Shown: positions 24,757-33,160 of the stretch, in pieces
Layout of the letters: the number at the start of each line of letters is the position of its first letter
Numbering within the stretch: position 1 is the stretch's first letter
Source: Conchiformibius sp.
Lineage (GTDB): Bacteria; Pseudomonadota; Gammaproteobacteria; Burkholderiales; Neisseriaceae
Direction: 5' to 3'
DNA length: 33,586 nucleotides
Assembly: GCA_030537065.1 (NCBI GenBank)
Contig: JAUNOT010000005.1
Coordinates: 1 to 33,586, forward strand
Notes under the pieces: model-generated
Databases searched by the model: none
What the model saw: the letters and a program-made list of their open reading frames with translations, nothing else
What the model was told of the DNA's origin: nothing
Position numbers and translations under genes: made by a program

Positions 24757-24942
24757 CCCTATCTGTCCGTTTACCTGAGATTTTCGGCGGCCGTGCGGCT
24801 GCCTTCGCCCCTTCGGTGGGCGCATGTGTGCGCCGCTCTCCAGATGTTGTTGATGCTTGCAGTCCGTTTACCTGAGCGATTTAAGGGTATCTGCGCCTTC
24901 GGTGCCGCGTATTTCAGGCTGCCTGAAATGCGGTCTCTCCTG
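24757..24942 (-). ncRNA. Tandem glycine riboswitch controlling gcvT
   Basis: On the minus strand two glycine aptamers follow one another. Aptamer 1 starts GGAGAGACC (24932-24940) and contains CACCGAAGG and CTCAGGTAAACGGAC. Aptamer 2 starts GGAGAGCGGC near 24839 and contains CACCGAAGGGG and a second CTCAGGTAAACGGAC before GATAGGGC. These are the hallmark conserved blocks of the glycine (gcvT) riboswitch. Cooperative glycine binding normally favours read-through into gcv genes. A DUS palindrome (24911-24929) forms the first stem-loop of aptamer 1. Confidence 0.95.
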
Positions 24943-24954
24943 CAAAGTGGGCTG

Positions 24955-24983
24955 ATTATTACAGATGGTTTCTGTTCTGACAA
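24955..24983 (-). promoter_or_regulatory. Candidate promoter of the riboswitch-gcvT transcript
   Basis: On the minus strand TTGTCA (24978-24983) and AATAAT (24955-24960) are 17 bases apart, each 5/6 to the sigma-70 consensus. Transcription would start a few bases before aptamer 1. Confidence 0.65.
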
Positions 24984-25014
24984 GGTTGGGCATTTTCAGG
25001 CAGCCTGCAACGTT

Positions 25015-25095
25015 TTACACCTTGTTTCCCGTTCAGACACGGGGGCGGTGTAAGGATTGTATTTCAAGTGATGACTGCCGTTTGCCAAATACGGC
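25015..25095 (+). promoter_or_regulatory. Two stem-loops in the region upstream of metE
   Basis: TTACACC (25015-25021) pairs with GGTGTAA (25047-25053), with an inner CCCGT/ACGGG stem. A second hairpin GCCGT/ACGGC occupies 25077-25095. They may form a structured metE leader if transcription starts upstream. No known methionine, SAM or cobalamin riboswitch is recognisable. Confidence 0.35.
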
Positions 25096-25157
25096 GAAAC
25101 ATGCGAATATCGCCCCTTCTTTACGACAGCCTACTTTTCTTTGGAGTTTTTAACATA

Positions 25158-27431
25158 ATGAACACTTTTCACCTGTCCGGTTACCCGCGCATCGGCGCAA
25201 AACGCGAGCTGAAATTTGCCGTAGAAGCCTTTTGGAAAGGCGCGAAAAGCGAAGACGAACTGCAAGCCGTTGCCGCCGACATCCGCCGTCAAAACTGGGC
25301 GACCCAAAAAGCTGCCGGTGCCGATTTGCTGCCGGTTGGCGACTTTTCTTTCTACGACCATGTGTTAGACCTGCTGTGCACCTTGGGCGCGATTCCCAAA
25401 CGTTTCGGTTTTGACCCCGCCAAGCTGACCCTGCCCGAATATTTCCAACTGGCGCGCGGCAATGCCACCCAGTTTGCCATGGAAATGACCAAATGGTTTG
25501 ACACCAACTACCACTATATCGTTCCCGAATGGCACGCCGACACCGAGTTTTCGGTAAACGCACAAAACCTGATTGCCCAAATCAAAGAAGCCAAAGCACA
25601 AGGCCACGACATCAAGCCCACTCTGGTCGGCCCCGTTACCCTGCTGTGGTTGGGCAAAGCCAAAGACGACAACTTCAAACGCATCAGCCTGCTGCCCAAG
25701 CTGCTGCCCGCTTACGCACAACTGCTGCGCGAACTGGCCGCCGAAGGCGTAGATTGGATTCAGATCGACGAGCCGATTCTCTCTGCCGACGCCGATGCCA
25801 ACTGGATCAAAGCCGTTGAAACCGCTTACAAAGAATTTGCCAACACCGGCGTGCGCATCATCATCGGCACCTACTTCGCCTCTGCCGCCGAACACCTCAA
25901 CCTGCTCAAAGCCCTGCCCGTTCACGGCGTACACATCGACTGCGTGCGCGCACCCGAGCAACTCTCCGTGTTTGCCGACGCATGGCCGGAAAACAAAGTA
26001 TTGTCGGTCGGCCTGATCGACGGCCGCAACGTATGGCGCGCCAACTTGAGCAAAGTGATCGACACCCTGAAACCCGTTCAAGACAAACTGGGCAACAACC
26101 TGTGGATCGCACCGAGCTGCTCGCTGCTGCACAGCCCGCAAGACTTGGCCGTAGAAGAAAAACTCGATGCCGAAATCAAAAACTGGATGGCTTTCGCCGC
26201 CCAAAAACTGGTTGAACTGGGCGTAGTGAAACAAGCCTTGGCACACGGCAAAGACAGCGTAAAAGAAGCCATTGCCGCTTCCGATGCAGCCGCTGCCGAC
26301 CGCGCCACCAACAAAAAAATCCACAACGATGCCGTTAAAGCCCGTGTGGCCAATCTGCCCGAAGGTGCCGACCAACGCAAATCACCGTTTGCCGAGCGCA
26401 TCAAAGCGCAACAGGCTTGGATGAACCTGCCCGTATTGCCCACCACCACCATCGGCTCGTTCCCGCAAACCACCGAAATCCGCCAAGCGCGCGCCGCCTT
26501 CAAAAAAGGCGAGTTGTCCACTGCCGATTACGATGCGGCGATGAAAAAAGAAATCGCCTACTGCGTTGAAGTACAAGAAAAACTGGAGTTGGACGTGCCC
26601 GTTCACGGCGAAGCCGAGCGCAACGATATGGTGGAATACTTCGGCGAACAACTGGCAGGCTACTGCTTCAGCCAATTCGGTTGGGTACAAAGCTATGGCA
26701 GCCGCTGTGTGAAACCGCCGATTATTTTCGGTGACGTTTCCCGCCCCGAGCCGATGACTGTTTACTGGTCGCAATACGCGCAAACCCTGACCAAACGCCC
26801 GATGAAAGGCATGCTGACCGGCCCTGTTACCATGTTCAAATGGTCGTTTGTGCGCGATGATATTCCTTTGAGCGTGGTCGCCAAACAAATCGCTTTGGCC
26901 TTAAACGATGAAGTGCTGGATTTGGAAAAAGCCGGCATCAAAGTGATTCAGATTGACGAACCTGCCATCCGCGAAGCCATGCCGCTGAAAAAAGCGCAAT
27001 GGGACGAGTACTTGGCTTGGGCATGTGAAGCCTTCCGCTTGTCCAGCACCGGCGCGGAAGACAGCACGCAAATCCACACTCATATGTGTTATTCCGAGTT
27101 CAACGACATTCTGCCTGCGATTGCCAGCATGGATGCGGACGTGATTACCATTGAAACTTCGCGTTCCGATATGGAACTGCTGACCGCGTTTGGCGATTTC
27201 AAATACCCCAACGACATCGGTCCGGGCGTGTACGACATTCACAGCCCGCGCGTGCCGACTGCCGCCGAAATTGAACATCTGTTGCGTAAAGCGATGGAAG
27301 TTGTGCCGGTTGAGCGTTTGTGGGTGAACCCCGATTGCGGTTTGAAAACACGCGGTTGGAAAGAAACCACCGAGCAGTTGGAAGTGATGATGGAAGTAAC
27401 CAAAAAACTGCGTGCGGAATTGAATAAGTAA
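25158..27431 (+). CDS. metE: Cobalamin-independent methionine synthase
   Basis: MetE transfers a methyl group from 5-methyl-THF-triglutamate to homocysteine without B12. The 757 residues (E. coli 753) form the two-barrel enzyme. It starts [22 protein letters not shown]. Zinc ligands are His642 and Cys644 ([10 protein letters not shown]), with Cys727 in NPDCGLKTR and a Glu in the [11 protein letters not shown] region. [13 protein letters not shown] opens the C-terminal barrel. ATG 25158 is chosen over upstream starts because the family begins [14 protein letters not shown] lies 11 bases upstream. It is divergent from gcvT, both serving C1 and folate metabolism. A strong terminator follows. Confidence 0.97.
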   Translation: MNTFHLSGYPRIGAKRELKFAVEAFWKGAKSEDELQAVAADIRRQNWATQKAAGADLLPVGDFSFYDHVLDLLCTLGAIPKRFGFDPAKLTLPEYFQLARGNATQFAMEMTKWFDTNYHYIVPEWHADTEFSVNAQNLIAQIKEAKAQGHDIKPTLVGPVTLLWLGKAKDDNFKRISLLPKLLPAYAQLLRELAAEGVDWIQIDEPILSADADANWIKAVETAYKEFANTGVRIIIGTYFASAAEHLNLLKALPVHGVHIDCVRAPEQLSVFADAWPENKVLSVGLIDGRNVWRANLSKVIDTLKPVQDKLGNNLWIAPSCSLLHSPQDLAVEEKLDAEIKNWMAFAAQKLVELGVVKQALAHGKDSVKEAIAASDAAAADRATNKKIHNDAVKARVANLPEGADQRKSPFAERIKAQQAWMNLPVLPTTTIGSFPQTTEIRQARAAFKKGELSTADYDAAMKKEIAYCVEVQEKLELDVPVHGEAERNDMVEYFGEQLAGYCFSQFGWVQSYGSRCVKPPIIFGDVSRPEPMTVYWSQYAQTLTKRPMKGMLTGPVTMFKWSFVRDDIPLSVVAKQIALALNDEVLDLEKAGIKVIQIDEPAIREAMPLKKAQWDEYLAWACEAFRLSSTGAEDSTQIHTHMCYSEFNDILPAIASMDADVITIETSRSDMELLTAFGDFKYPNDIGPGVYDIHSPRVPTAAEIEHLLRKAMEVVPVERLWVNPDCGLKTRGWKETTEQLEVMMEVTKKLRAELNK

Positions 27432-27452
27432 TCGCCGTATTGCTTTAAGCAG

Positions 27453-27483
27453 CCGTCCGAACCTTGTGTTCGGACGGTTTTTT
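27453..27483 (+). terminator. Intrinsic terminator of metE
   Basis: CCGTCCGAAC / GTTCGGACGG with loop CTTGT is followed by six T. The CCGTCCG arm recalls the lpxA terminator. Confidence 0.93.
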
Positions 27484-27532
27484 ATGTTGCAAAAATAGGA
27501 TTGGCGTAAAGCAACAACGGTGAACAGGCAAA

Positions 27533-27547
27533 TGTTATACAATAGCG
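27533..27547 (+). promoter_or_regulatory. Zur-box-like site upstream of the ABC ATPase unit
   Basis: TGTTATACAATAGCG matches the meningococcal Zur consensus TGTTATDNHATAACA at 10 of 12 fixed bases plus the spacer constraints. It overlaps a possible -10 (TACAAT, 27538-27543). Its position before a zinc/manganese-type ABC gene supports zinc control, but the site is imperfect. Confidence 0.45.
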
Positions 27548-27555
27548 TTTTTCAG

Positions 27556-27574
27556 TTTTCAGGCAGCCTGAAAA
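27556..27574. repeat. DUS palindrome
   Basis: TTTTCAGGCAGCCTGAAAA ends at the ribosome-binding site of the 34-codon ORF. Confidence 0.9.
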
Positions 27575-27585
27575 GGAATTTGGTA

Positions 27586-27690
27586 ATGAAATTTTCCCTA
27601 TTGTTAAGCGGCTTGTGGCAGCGACTGCTGCTGGCGGCCGGTGTGATTGCCCTGTTGTGGGGCGTTTATTTTTGGGCGGCAGACGTATGA
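27586..27690 (+). CDS. 34-residue single-span membrane protein coupled to the ABC ATPase
   Basis: The frame MKFSLLLSGLWQRLLLAAG, continuing VIALLWGVYFWAADV, encodes a short positively charged N-terminus and one transmembrane helix. AAGGAA lies about 8 bases before the ATG. Its stop overlaps the ATPase start (ATGA at 27687-27690), the classic arrangement for translational coupling, so the peptide is very likely made. I do not recognise it. It could be a small membrane subunit or anchor for the ATPase, a leader that sets ATPase translation, or a remnant of a permease. Confidence 0.65.
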   Translation: MKFSLLLSGLWQRLLLAAGVIALLWGVYFWAADV

Positions 27691-28421
27691 CGCAGGCGGC
27701 GATTGTGGCGGACAACGTAACCGTCAGCTACCGCGGACGGGCGGCGGTGCATCATGTGGCAGCACGTTTTGACGCAGGCTGCATGTATGCCGTGTTCGGG
27801 CCTAACGGCGCGGGTAAGTCCACTCTGCTCAAAACCATAATGCGGCTGTTGCGCTGTCAGACCGGCACGGTGCATTGGCAGAACCTGTCACGTGCCGATA
27901 TTGCCTATTTGCCGCAGCAGTCGGATATTGACCGTAGCCAGCCGATGACCGTGTTTGAACTGGCGGCCTTGGGGCTGTGGTATGAAATCGGCTTTTTTGG
28001 GCGCGTGTCGGCGGCGCAGCGGCAACGGGTACACGCCGCCCTACAACGGGTGGGCATGGCCGGTTTTGCCGAACGCATGATTGGCGAGCTGTCCAACGGC
28101 CAGTTTCAGCGTGTGCTGCTGGCGCGGATGCTGGTGCAGGAAGCCAAGTTTTTGCTGCTGGATGAGCCGTTTAATGCGGTGGACGCGAAAACCACTTATG
28201 CCCTGCTGGACTTGCTGCGGCAGGAAAATCAGGCCGGACGGGCGGTGATTGCCGTGCTGCACGACTATGAACAAGTCCGCGCTTATTTTCCGCACACGCT
28301 GCTGCTGGCGCGTGAAAAAGTGGCGGACGGGCAGACCGAAGCGGTGCTGTGCGATGAATGGCTGTTGAAAGCCAATCAGTTGGCGCAGGCAGGCGAAGCG
28401 GAGGAATGGTGTACCACATAA
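27687..28421 (+). CDS. Metal (zinc/manganese-type) ABC transporter ATP-binding protein
   Basis: The 244-residue ATPase has Walker A GPNGAGKST, Q-loop in IAYLPQQSDIDRSQP, signature LSNGQFQRVLLARML, Walker B KFLLLDEPFNAVD and H-loop VLHDYEQVR. IAYLPQQ...PMTVFELAALG is typical of the ZnuC/MntB/AztA metal-uptake subfamily. ATG 27687 is chosen because it overlaps the upstream small ORF stop and matches the family start; an upstream in-frame codon would run through that ORF. No permease or metal-binding protein gene follows: a terminator and a minus-strand gene come next. The ATPase is therefore orphaned here and must pair with a membrane partner encoded elsewhere, unless the system is decayed. The metal is inferred. 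Confidence 0.85.
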   Translation: MTQAAIVADNVTVSYRGRAAVHHVAARFDAGCMYAVFGPNGAGKSTLLKTIMRLLRCQTGTVHWQNLSRADIAYLPQQSDIDRSQPMTVFELAALGLWYEIGFFGRVSAAQRQRVHAALQRVGMAGFAERMIGELSNGQFQRVLLARMLVQEAKFLLLDEPFNAVDAKTTYALLDLLRQENQAGRAVIAVLHDYEQVRAYFPHTLLLAREKVADGQTEAVLCDEWLLKANQLAQAGEAEEWCTT

Positions 28422-28470
28422 ACGTGATTCAAACGGCAATCTAGGGATGCCTTGTGCCGATAAATAAAGA

Positions 28471-28499
28471 AATGCCCGTGTTTTACCGACACGGGCATT
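28471..28499. terminator. Terminator between convergent ABC ATPase and lipoprotein genes
   Basis: AATGCCCGTG (28471-28480) and CACGGGCATT (28490-28499) form 10 bp arms. On the minus strand a T-rich stretch (TTTCTTTATTT) follows, so it suits the lipoprotein gene best and may serve both. Confidence 0.8.
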
Positions 28500-28517
28500 A
28501 ATGAGTTTTAGGCGGAC

Positions 28518-29357
28518 TTATTTCTCACCAAACCATTTTTCCATCAGTTTGGCATAAGTTCCGTCGGCTTTTACTTTATCCAAGCCATGGTTCAGTTTGG
28601 CGGTCAGGTCTTTACGTCCTTTTTTAGTTAAAAAGACCAGTTGTTTGGGCGGATCGCCCAGAGGAATGCTGCGGGTTTTAATTTCAGGATTGCGCAGTTT
28701 GTAGTAGGCCAAAACGCGGCTGTCGCTCAAGACGCCGTCGGCACGTTTCAGATACACTTCTTTTAAAGCCAGAAACAGGCTGGGCGAGGCAATGACATTT
28801 TTGGGCGACTCGGTCAGCTTGGTTGCCGCTTCCGTAGCGTATTTGCTGAATTTGCTGACCGAAATGGTTTTGCCTTTAAATGAGGCAGGGGTCAGCAAAG
28901 TACGGTTATTTTCTTCATTATCCAAAACATAAATCGTAAATTCAAAATCCAAAAACGGTTTGCTTAATTCGGCTTTGGCTTCGGTTTCGGGATTGATGGA
29001 GAATGCGGAGGCCCAAATGTCGCGTTCGCCGTTATTCAGCGTTTGATAAGAGGAATTGCGCGGTGTATTGATAATTTGGATATTGAATTTTTCTGCTTCG
29101 GCAATTTTTTGCAGCAGTTCCATTTCAAAACCGTCCACACCGCCCTGTGCGTCTTTGATAAATTGGAACGGGGGATAGCTCAATTCCGAACCGACGGTAT
29201 AGGTCGGCCAATCGGGATTGATTTTGCCGATACTGCTTGAGTTGGCAGATGCCGATGCAGTAGCCGGTGCGGCTGAGTCGGCATTCTGTTTTGAGGATTT
29301 GTCAGAACAGGCAACTAAAGCCAATGAGGAAATGAGCAGGGCTAAATATTTTTTCAT
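28518..29357 (-). CDS. Amino-acid ABC transporter substrate-binding lipoprotein (family 3), second member
   Basis: The 279-residue protein has a lipobox LVA-Cys17 after MKKYLALLISSLA, a Ser/Ala-rich linker to about residue 45, then a family 3 solute-binding domain. The domain shows YPPFQFIKDAQGGVDGFEMELLQKIA, SFKGKTISVSKFSKY and DGTYAKLMEKWFGE at the end. It should bind an amino acid in the periplasm for an ABC importer whose membrane genes are not in the window. ATG 29357 is chosen over an in-frame upstream start because it begins the signal peptide and AAGGAA lies 6 bases upstream. It shares fold and YPPF(E/Q)F motif with the protein at 22694 but is clearly divergent. Confidence 0.9.
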   Translation of the reverse strand: MKKYLALLISSLALVACSDKSSKQNADSAAPATASASANSSSIGKINPDWPTYTVGSELSYPPFQFIKDAQGGVDGFEMELLQKIAEAEKFNIQIINTPRNSSYQTLNNGERDIWASAFSINPETEAKAELSKPFLDFEFTIYVLDNEENNRTLLTPASFKGKTISVSKFSKYATEAATKLTESPKNVIASPSLFLALKEVYLKRADGVLSDSRVLAYYKLRNPEIKTRSIPLGDPPKQLVFLTKKGRKDLTAKLNHGLDKVKADGTYAKLMEKWFGEK

Positions 29358-29402
29358 TTTGCGTTCCTTCAATGAAATAAAGGTTGGGTTTGACGGCATC
29401 AG

Positions 29403-29431
29403 GATATACAAAAATTTGATAACCCTTACAA
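29403..29431 (-). promoter_or_regulatory. Candidate promoter of the second lipoprotein gene
   Basis: On the minus strand TTGTAA (29426-29431) and TATATC (29403-29408) are 17 bases apart, each 4/6 to consensus. Confidence 0.35.
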
Positions 29432-29472
29432 ACACTAACATTTTAGCATATTTGTTGCAACCGACCGCCCGT

Positions 29473-30000
29473 TTAACGGCTATAATGTCCGGCCAGTAAA
29501 ACATAATGGGCGGCCGAGTCGCGCAGGTTTTCCAGTTCGTCGCCGTTCAGGCGGCGTACTTGTACGGCAGGTGCGCCTTTATACAGCCAACCGCTTTCCA
29601 GACGTTTGCGCGGCGGTATCAGGCTGCCTGCGGCAATCATCACATCGTCTTCAATCACGGCATCATCCAAAACTACGCTGCCCGAACCGATTAATACGCG
29701 GTTGCCCACCGTGCAGCCGTGCAGAACGGCGCGGTGTCCGACCGTTACGTCATCGCCCACCGTCAGCGGTGAACCTTCGGGCTTGGCCTCGGTTTTGTGG
29801 GAAACGTGTAATACTGCGCCGTCTTGGATATTGCTGCGCTTGCCGATGCGCACGCTGTTTACGTCGCCGCGTATGACCGCGCACGGCCACACGGACGAGC
29901 GGCCGCCCACCACAACGTCACCGATAATGACGGCGGCTTCATCAATGTAGCAGCCGTCCGCAATTTGCGGGAAACTGTCTAAATAGGAGCGTAAAGACAT
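29473..30000 (-). CDS. Gamma-carbonic-anhydrase-like hexapeptide protein
   Basis: The 175-residue protein is a left-handed beta helix of the YrdA/gamma carbonic anhydrase family. Hexapeptide repeats run from VIIGDVVVGG to VMIAAGSLIPP. Candidate metal ligands are His65 or His68 (VLHVSHK), His89 and His94 (VGHRAVLHGC), and VIRGDVNSVRIG holds the conserved Arg-Asp pair. Whether it hydrates CO2 or has another role cannot be told; many family members lack measurable activity. AAAGGAAA precedes ATG 30000. It follows lpxC by 30 bases on the same strand and may be co-transcribed with it. Confidence 0.9.
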   Translation of the reverse strand: MSLRSYLDSFPQIADGCYIDEAAVIIGDVVVGGRSSVWPCAVIRGDVNSVRIGKRSNIQDGAVLHVSHKTEAKPEGSPLTVGDDVTVGHRAVLHGCTVGNRVLIGSGSVVLDDAVIEDDVMIAAGSLIPPRKRLESGWLYKGAPAVQVRRLNGDELENLRDSAAHYVLLAGHYSR

Positions 30001-30029
30001 GGTTTTTCCTTTAATTGTGTTTTAAATTA

Positions 30030-30044
30030 TTCAGGCAGCCTGAA
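30030..30044. repeat. DUS palindrome forming the lpxC stop
   Basis: TTCAGGCAGCCTGAA overlaps the last codons of lpxC; its complement supplies the TGA stop. Confidence 0.9.
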
Positions 30045-30954
30045 GTGTTTCCACGCCGCAAAAGGCTTCAGGCAGCCCGTCGCCTTCGGGAAAGCTGACC
30101 CATTCGTAGCTGCTTTCGTCCGCCAAAATGGCACGCAACAAGGCGTTATTAATCGCGTGGCCGGATTTATAGCCCTCAAACGCGCCGATAATCGGGTGAC
30201 CGACAATATACAAATCGCCGATGGCGTCCAAAATTTTGTGGCGCACAAACTCGTCGGGATAACGCAGGCCGTCCGGATTGAGCACATCGGTGTCGTCAAT
30301 CACAATCGCATTAGACAGATTGCCGCCCAAACCCAAGTTATTGGTCCGCATCATTTCCACTTCCTGCATAAAGCCGAAAGTACGGGCGCGGGCGATTTCT
30401 TCAATATAGTTTTGTCCGGCAAAATCAATTTCAAATACGGGGCTGCTGCGGTTAAACACCGGGTGGTCAAAATCAATGGTCAGACGCACTTTAAAGCCGT
30501 CATACGGGCTGAAACGCACCCATTTGTCGGGCTGGCGCACTTCCACCGGTTTCAGAATGCGTAAAAAACGCTTGTCGGCGTCCTGTTCGCGGATGCCTGC
30601 GTCCTGCAACAGAAAAATAAACGGCAGGCTGGAGCCGTCCATAATCGGGATTTCGGGTGCATTCAGCTCAATCAAAACATTGTCCACACCATAGGCGGCC
30701 AAAGCCGACATAATGTGTTCAATCGTGCCGACGCGGGTGCCATGTTCGGTTACCACGGTGGACGATAGGCGCGTGTCGTTAATCAGATAGGGGTTAAGGC
30801 GGATAATATCGCCCGCTTCGCCCGACAAATCGGTACGGCGGAAGGCGATGCCGTGATTATCGGGGGCGGGGTGCAGGGTCAGGGCAACCCGTTCGCCCGA
30901 GTGCAGGCCGACGCCGGTTACGCTGACGGGGCGGGATAAGGTACGCTGTTTCAT
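30031..30954 (-). CDS. lpxC: UDP-3-O-acyl-N-acetylglucosamine deacetylase
   Basis: LpxC is the zinc deacetylase that commits UDP-acyl-GlcNAc to lipid A. The 307 residues (E. coli 305) start MKQRTLSRPVSVTGVGLHSG. Zinc and catalytic elements are His80 (TIEHIMSAL), the HKILDAIGDLYIVGHPIIG segment and KSGHAINN. ATG 30954 is preferred over an upstream in-frame start because of this family N-terminus; the ribosome-binding site is weak. The protein ends VETLQAA, the last residues and TGA stop being encoded by a DUS, and GLPEAF nearby is a second DUS-derived stretch. It is divergent from gapA. The other lipid A gene here, lpxA, is 25 kb away. Confidence 0.97.
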   Translation of the reverse strand: MKQRTLSRPVSVTGVGLHSGERVALTLHPAPDNHGIAFRRTDLSGEAGDIIRLNPYLINDTRLSSTVVTEHGTRVGTIEHIMSALAAYGVDNVLIELNAPEIPIMDGSSLPFIFLLQDAGIREQDADKRFLRILKPVEVRQPDKWVRFSPYDGFKVRLTIDFDHPVFNRSSPVFEIDFAGQNYIEEIARARTFGFMQEVEMMRTNNLGLGGNLSNAIVIDDTDVLNPDGLRYPDEFVRHKILDAIGDLYIVGHPIIGAFEGYKSGHAINNALLRAILADESSYEWVSFPEGDGLPEAFCGVETLQAA

Positions 30955-30999
30955 GGATGATGCTTTCAAGCGGCACAAAGGAACGGCTATGATAAAACC

Positions 31000-31016
31000 T
31001 TTCAGGCTGCCTGAAA
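31000..31016. repeat. DUS palindrome
   Basis: TTTCAGGCTGCCTGAAA lies between divergent lpxC and gapA. Confidence 0.9.
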
Positions 31017-31109
31017 ACCGTTTGAAAAAATTCCCCCGCAAACCAAGCCAAGCCCTGCGTTTTGTGGGAAAATAACACCTTTCCGCAACCCGTTTTATGG
31101 AGTATCCCC

Positions 31110-32114
31110 ATGAGCGTAAAAGTCGCCATCAACGGCTTCGGCCGCATCGGACGCTTGGCCCTGCGCCAAATCATCAACACCGCCGACGTAGAAGTCGTGG
31201 CGGTAAACGACCTGACCCCCGCCGACATGCTCGCGCACCTGTTTAAATACGACACCACCCAAGGCCGTTTCCAAGGCACGGTCGAGCTGAAAGACGACAG
31301 CATCGTCGTAAACGGCAAGTCCATCAAAGTGTTTGCCAAACCCAATCCCGAAGAACTGCCTTGGGGCGAGTTGGGCGTAGACGTAGTATTGGAATGCACC
31401 GGCTTTTTTGCCAGCAAAGACAAAGCCGAAGCCCATATCCGTGCCGGCGCACGCAAAGTGGTGATTTCCGCTCCGGGCGGCAACGACGTTAAAACCGTTG
31501 TGTTTAACGTTAACCAAGACATCTTGGACGGCAGCGAAACCGTGATTTCCGCCGCTTCCTGCACCACCAACTGCTTGGCACCGATGGCTGCCGTGCTGCA
31601 AAAACAGTTCGGCATCGTGCAAGGCCTGATGACCACCATCCACGCCTACACCGGCGACCAAAACACTTTGGACGCACCCCACCGCAAAGGCGATAAACGC
31701 CGCGCCCGCGCTGCTGCCGCCAATATCGTACCCAACAGCACCGGCGCGGCCAAAGCTATCGGCTTGGTAATTCCCGAACTGAAAGGCAAACTGGACGGCG
31801 TGGCACAACGCGTACCCGTGGCCACCGGCTCGCTGACCGAATTGGTGTGCGTATTGGAAAAACCCGTCAGCAAAGAAGAAGTAAACGCTGCCATGAAAGC
31901 CGCCGCCAACGAATCGTTCGGCTACACCGAAGAAGAGCTGGTGTCTTCCGACATTGTCGGCATGGAATTTGGCTCGCTGTTTGATGCTACCCAAACCCGT
32001 GTATTGGACGTGGACGGCAAGCAACTGGTGAAAACCGTAGCTTGGTACGACAATGAAATGTCTTATGTAAATCAATTGATTCGCACTTTGCATTACTTTG
32101 CGGCCAAAATTTAA
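31110..32114 (+). CDS. gapA: Glyceraldehyde-3-phosphate dehydrogenase, type I
   Basis: This 334-residue enzyme oxidises glyceraldehyde 3-phosphate to 1,3-bisphosphoglycerate. It opens [19 protein letters not shown], the NAD-binding Rossmann loop. Cys151 in [13 protein letters not shown] and His178 in [10 protein letters not shown] are the catalytic pair. Asp34 in AVNDLT favours NAD over NADP, which is an inference. ATG 31110 has GGAG 7 bases upstream and matches the family start, so an earlier in-frame start at 31062 is rejected. A strong DUS hairpin terminator with T-run follows. Confidence 0.97.
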   Translation: MSVKVAINGFGRIGRLALRQIINTADVEVVAVNDLTPADMLAHLFKYDTTQGRFQGTVELKDDSIVVNGKSIKVFAKPNPEELPWGELGVDVVLECTGFFASKDKAEAHIRAGARKVVISAPGGNDVKTVVFNVNQDILDGSETVISAASCTTNCLAPMAAVLQKQFGIVQGLMTTIHAYTGDQNTLDAPHRKGDKRRARAAAANIVPNSTGAAKAIGLVIPELKGKLDGVAQRVPVATGSLTELVCVLEKPVSKEEVNAAMKAAANESFGYTEEELVSSDIVGMEFGSLFDATQTRVLDVDGKQLVKTVAWYDNEMSYVNQLIRTLHYFAAKI

Positions 32115-32136
32115 ACTGTTTTAATTTTCTGTACGC

Positions 32137-32176
32137 AGCAGGCTGCCTGAAAATTTTTTCAGGCAGCCTGCTTTTT
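32137..32176 (+). terminator. DUS hairpin terminator of gapA
   Basis: Arms 32137-32153 and 32156-32172 are 17 bp perfect complements built from two DUS copies (AGCAGGCTGCCTGAAAA and its complement). A T-run (32172-32176) follows. This is the clearest DUS-based intrinsic terminator in the window. Confidence 0.92.
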
Positions 32177-32237
32177 CCTTAAATATTTGTTTAAACTTAG
32201 TCTATTAAATATTATATTGGTTTTTATACCGGCTTTT

Positions 32238-32266
32238 TTCGCAGGATAAGGAAATTACTATATAAT
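32238..32266 (+). promoter_or_regulatory. Candidate promoter of the YoaK-family gene
   Basis: TTCGCA (32238-32243, 4/6) and a perfect TATAAT (32261-32266) are 17 bases apart. The expected start leaves a leader of about 30 bases before ATG 32305. Confidence 0.65.
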
Positions 32267-32304
32267 CGGGCGTCCCACTTTTTCCAAATTTGCCCCATCC
32301 TGTC

Positions 32305-33147
32305 ATGCCAGACGTTTTCCGTTCTAAGCCGCGTAAAACCCGTGCCGTTCACCACCCGTTTTGGCAGGCCGACAAGCCTTATTTGCATGACCAGAATATT
32401 TCCGATGTGCGCTTCCGTATGTTGGGTTATACGATGGCGTTTTTGGCGGGCGGCATCAATGCCGGTGGTTTTTTTGCGGTGGCAACTTATACTTCGCATG
32501 TGAGCGGGGCGGTATCGCTGGCGGCAGACAGTATTTGGATTGGGGAATGGCAAGCGGCGCTGACCGCGCTGTCGGGGGTGGTCTGTTTTATTTTGGGGGC
32601 GGCGCACGCCAACTGGACGATTTTGTGGGCTAAACGCAGTCGTTTCCGCAGCAGCTACGGGCTGTCTATGTGGTTAGAGGCCTTATACTTACTGTTGTTT
32701 GGTCTGTTGGGTGTGGCGCTGGCGCGTATCGGCTCGGCAATGGTGCCGCCGACATTATTGTTTTTGTGTTTTATTATGGGTATGCATAATACGGTTATGA
32801 CGGTGTTGTCGGGCGGTGCCATCCGTTCTACCCACTTAACCGGTACGGCCACCGATTTGGGTATTGAGTTATCCAAGATATTGTACTACCGCCGCAGCAC
32901 CAACCCGCGCCTGCCCGATGTGAAGGTCAATCGTCCGAAAATCCGTTTGTTTTCGGGTATGATGGTGGCCTTTTTAGTCGGCGGCATTGTCGGGGCGTGG
33001 GGCTACCAAACCCTCGGCTATCATTTTACCCTGCCGATGTCGGCGCTGCTGTTTGTGTTTGGTGCCGGCTCGGTGGGCTATGACGTACGCATCCGCAGCA
33101 AATGGCTGTTGCGCCGCAGAAAAAGACAAAATGCACAACGACCTTAA
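32305..33147 (+). CDS. YoaK (DUF1275) family membrane protein
   Basis: The 280-residue protein has a polar N-terminus of about 35 residues and then about six transmembrane segments. It carries the family features [22 protein letters not shown] near residue 50 and [28 protein letters not shown] in two parts near residue 175, which identify the YoaK/DUF1275 family of unknown function. ATG 32305 is chosen over an in-frame TTG at 32290. Neither has a visible ribosome-binding site, which is unusual in this window. The C-terminus is strongly basic ([14 protein letters not shown]), placing it in the cytoplasm. Confidence 0.85.
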   Translation: MPDVFRSKPRKTRAVHHPFWQADKPYLHDQNISDVRFRMLGYTMAFLAGGINAGGFFAVATYTSHVSGAVSLAADSIWIGEWQAALTALSGVVCFILGAAHANWTILWAKRSRFRSSYGLSMWLEALYLLLFGLLGVALARIGSAMVPPTLLFLCFIMGMHNTVMTVLSGGAIRSTHLTGTATDLGIELSKILYYRRSTNPRLPDVKVNRPKIRLFSGMMVAFLVGGIVGAWGYQTLGYHFTLPMSALLFVFGAGSVGYDVRIRSKWLLRRRKRQNAQRP

Positions 33148-33160
33148 AACTTTTTCCATG

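Noticed and set aside
24715-24825. N-terminal extension of GcvT to an upstream ATG at 24825
   Set aside because: The extension is Arg/Pro-rich and translates the riboswitch. The family start [11 protein letters not shown] with its ribosome-binding site is at 24714.
24941-25157. SAM, cobalamin or second glycine riboswitch upstream of metE
   Set aside because: None of the conserved blocks of those classes is present. Only two simple stem-loops are seen.
22694-29357. The two family 3 binding lipoproteins as a recent duplication
   Set aside because: They share only family-level motifs and differ in linker, length and most residues, so a recent local duplication is not supported.
31095-32093. 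Open frame of about 330 codons opposite gapA
   Set aside because: It is a shadow of the gapA coding frame with no motif or start signal.
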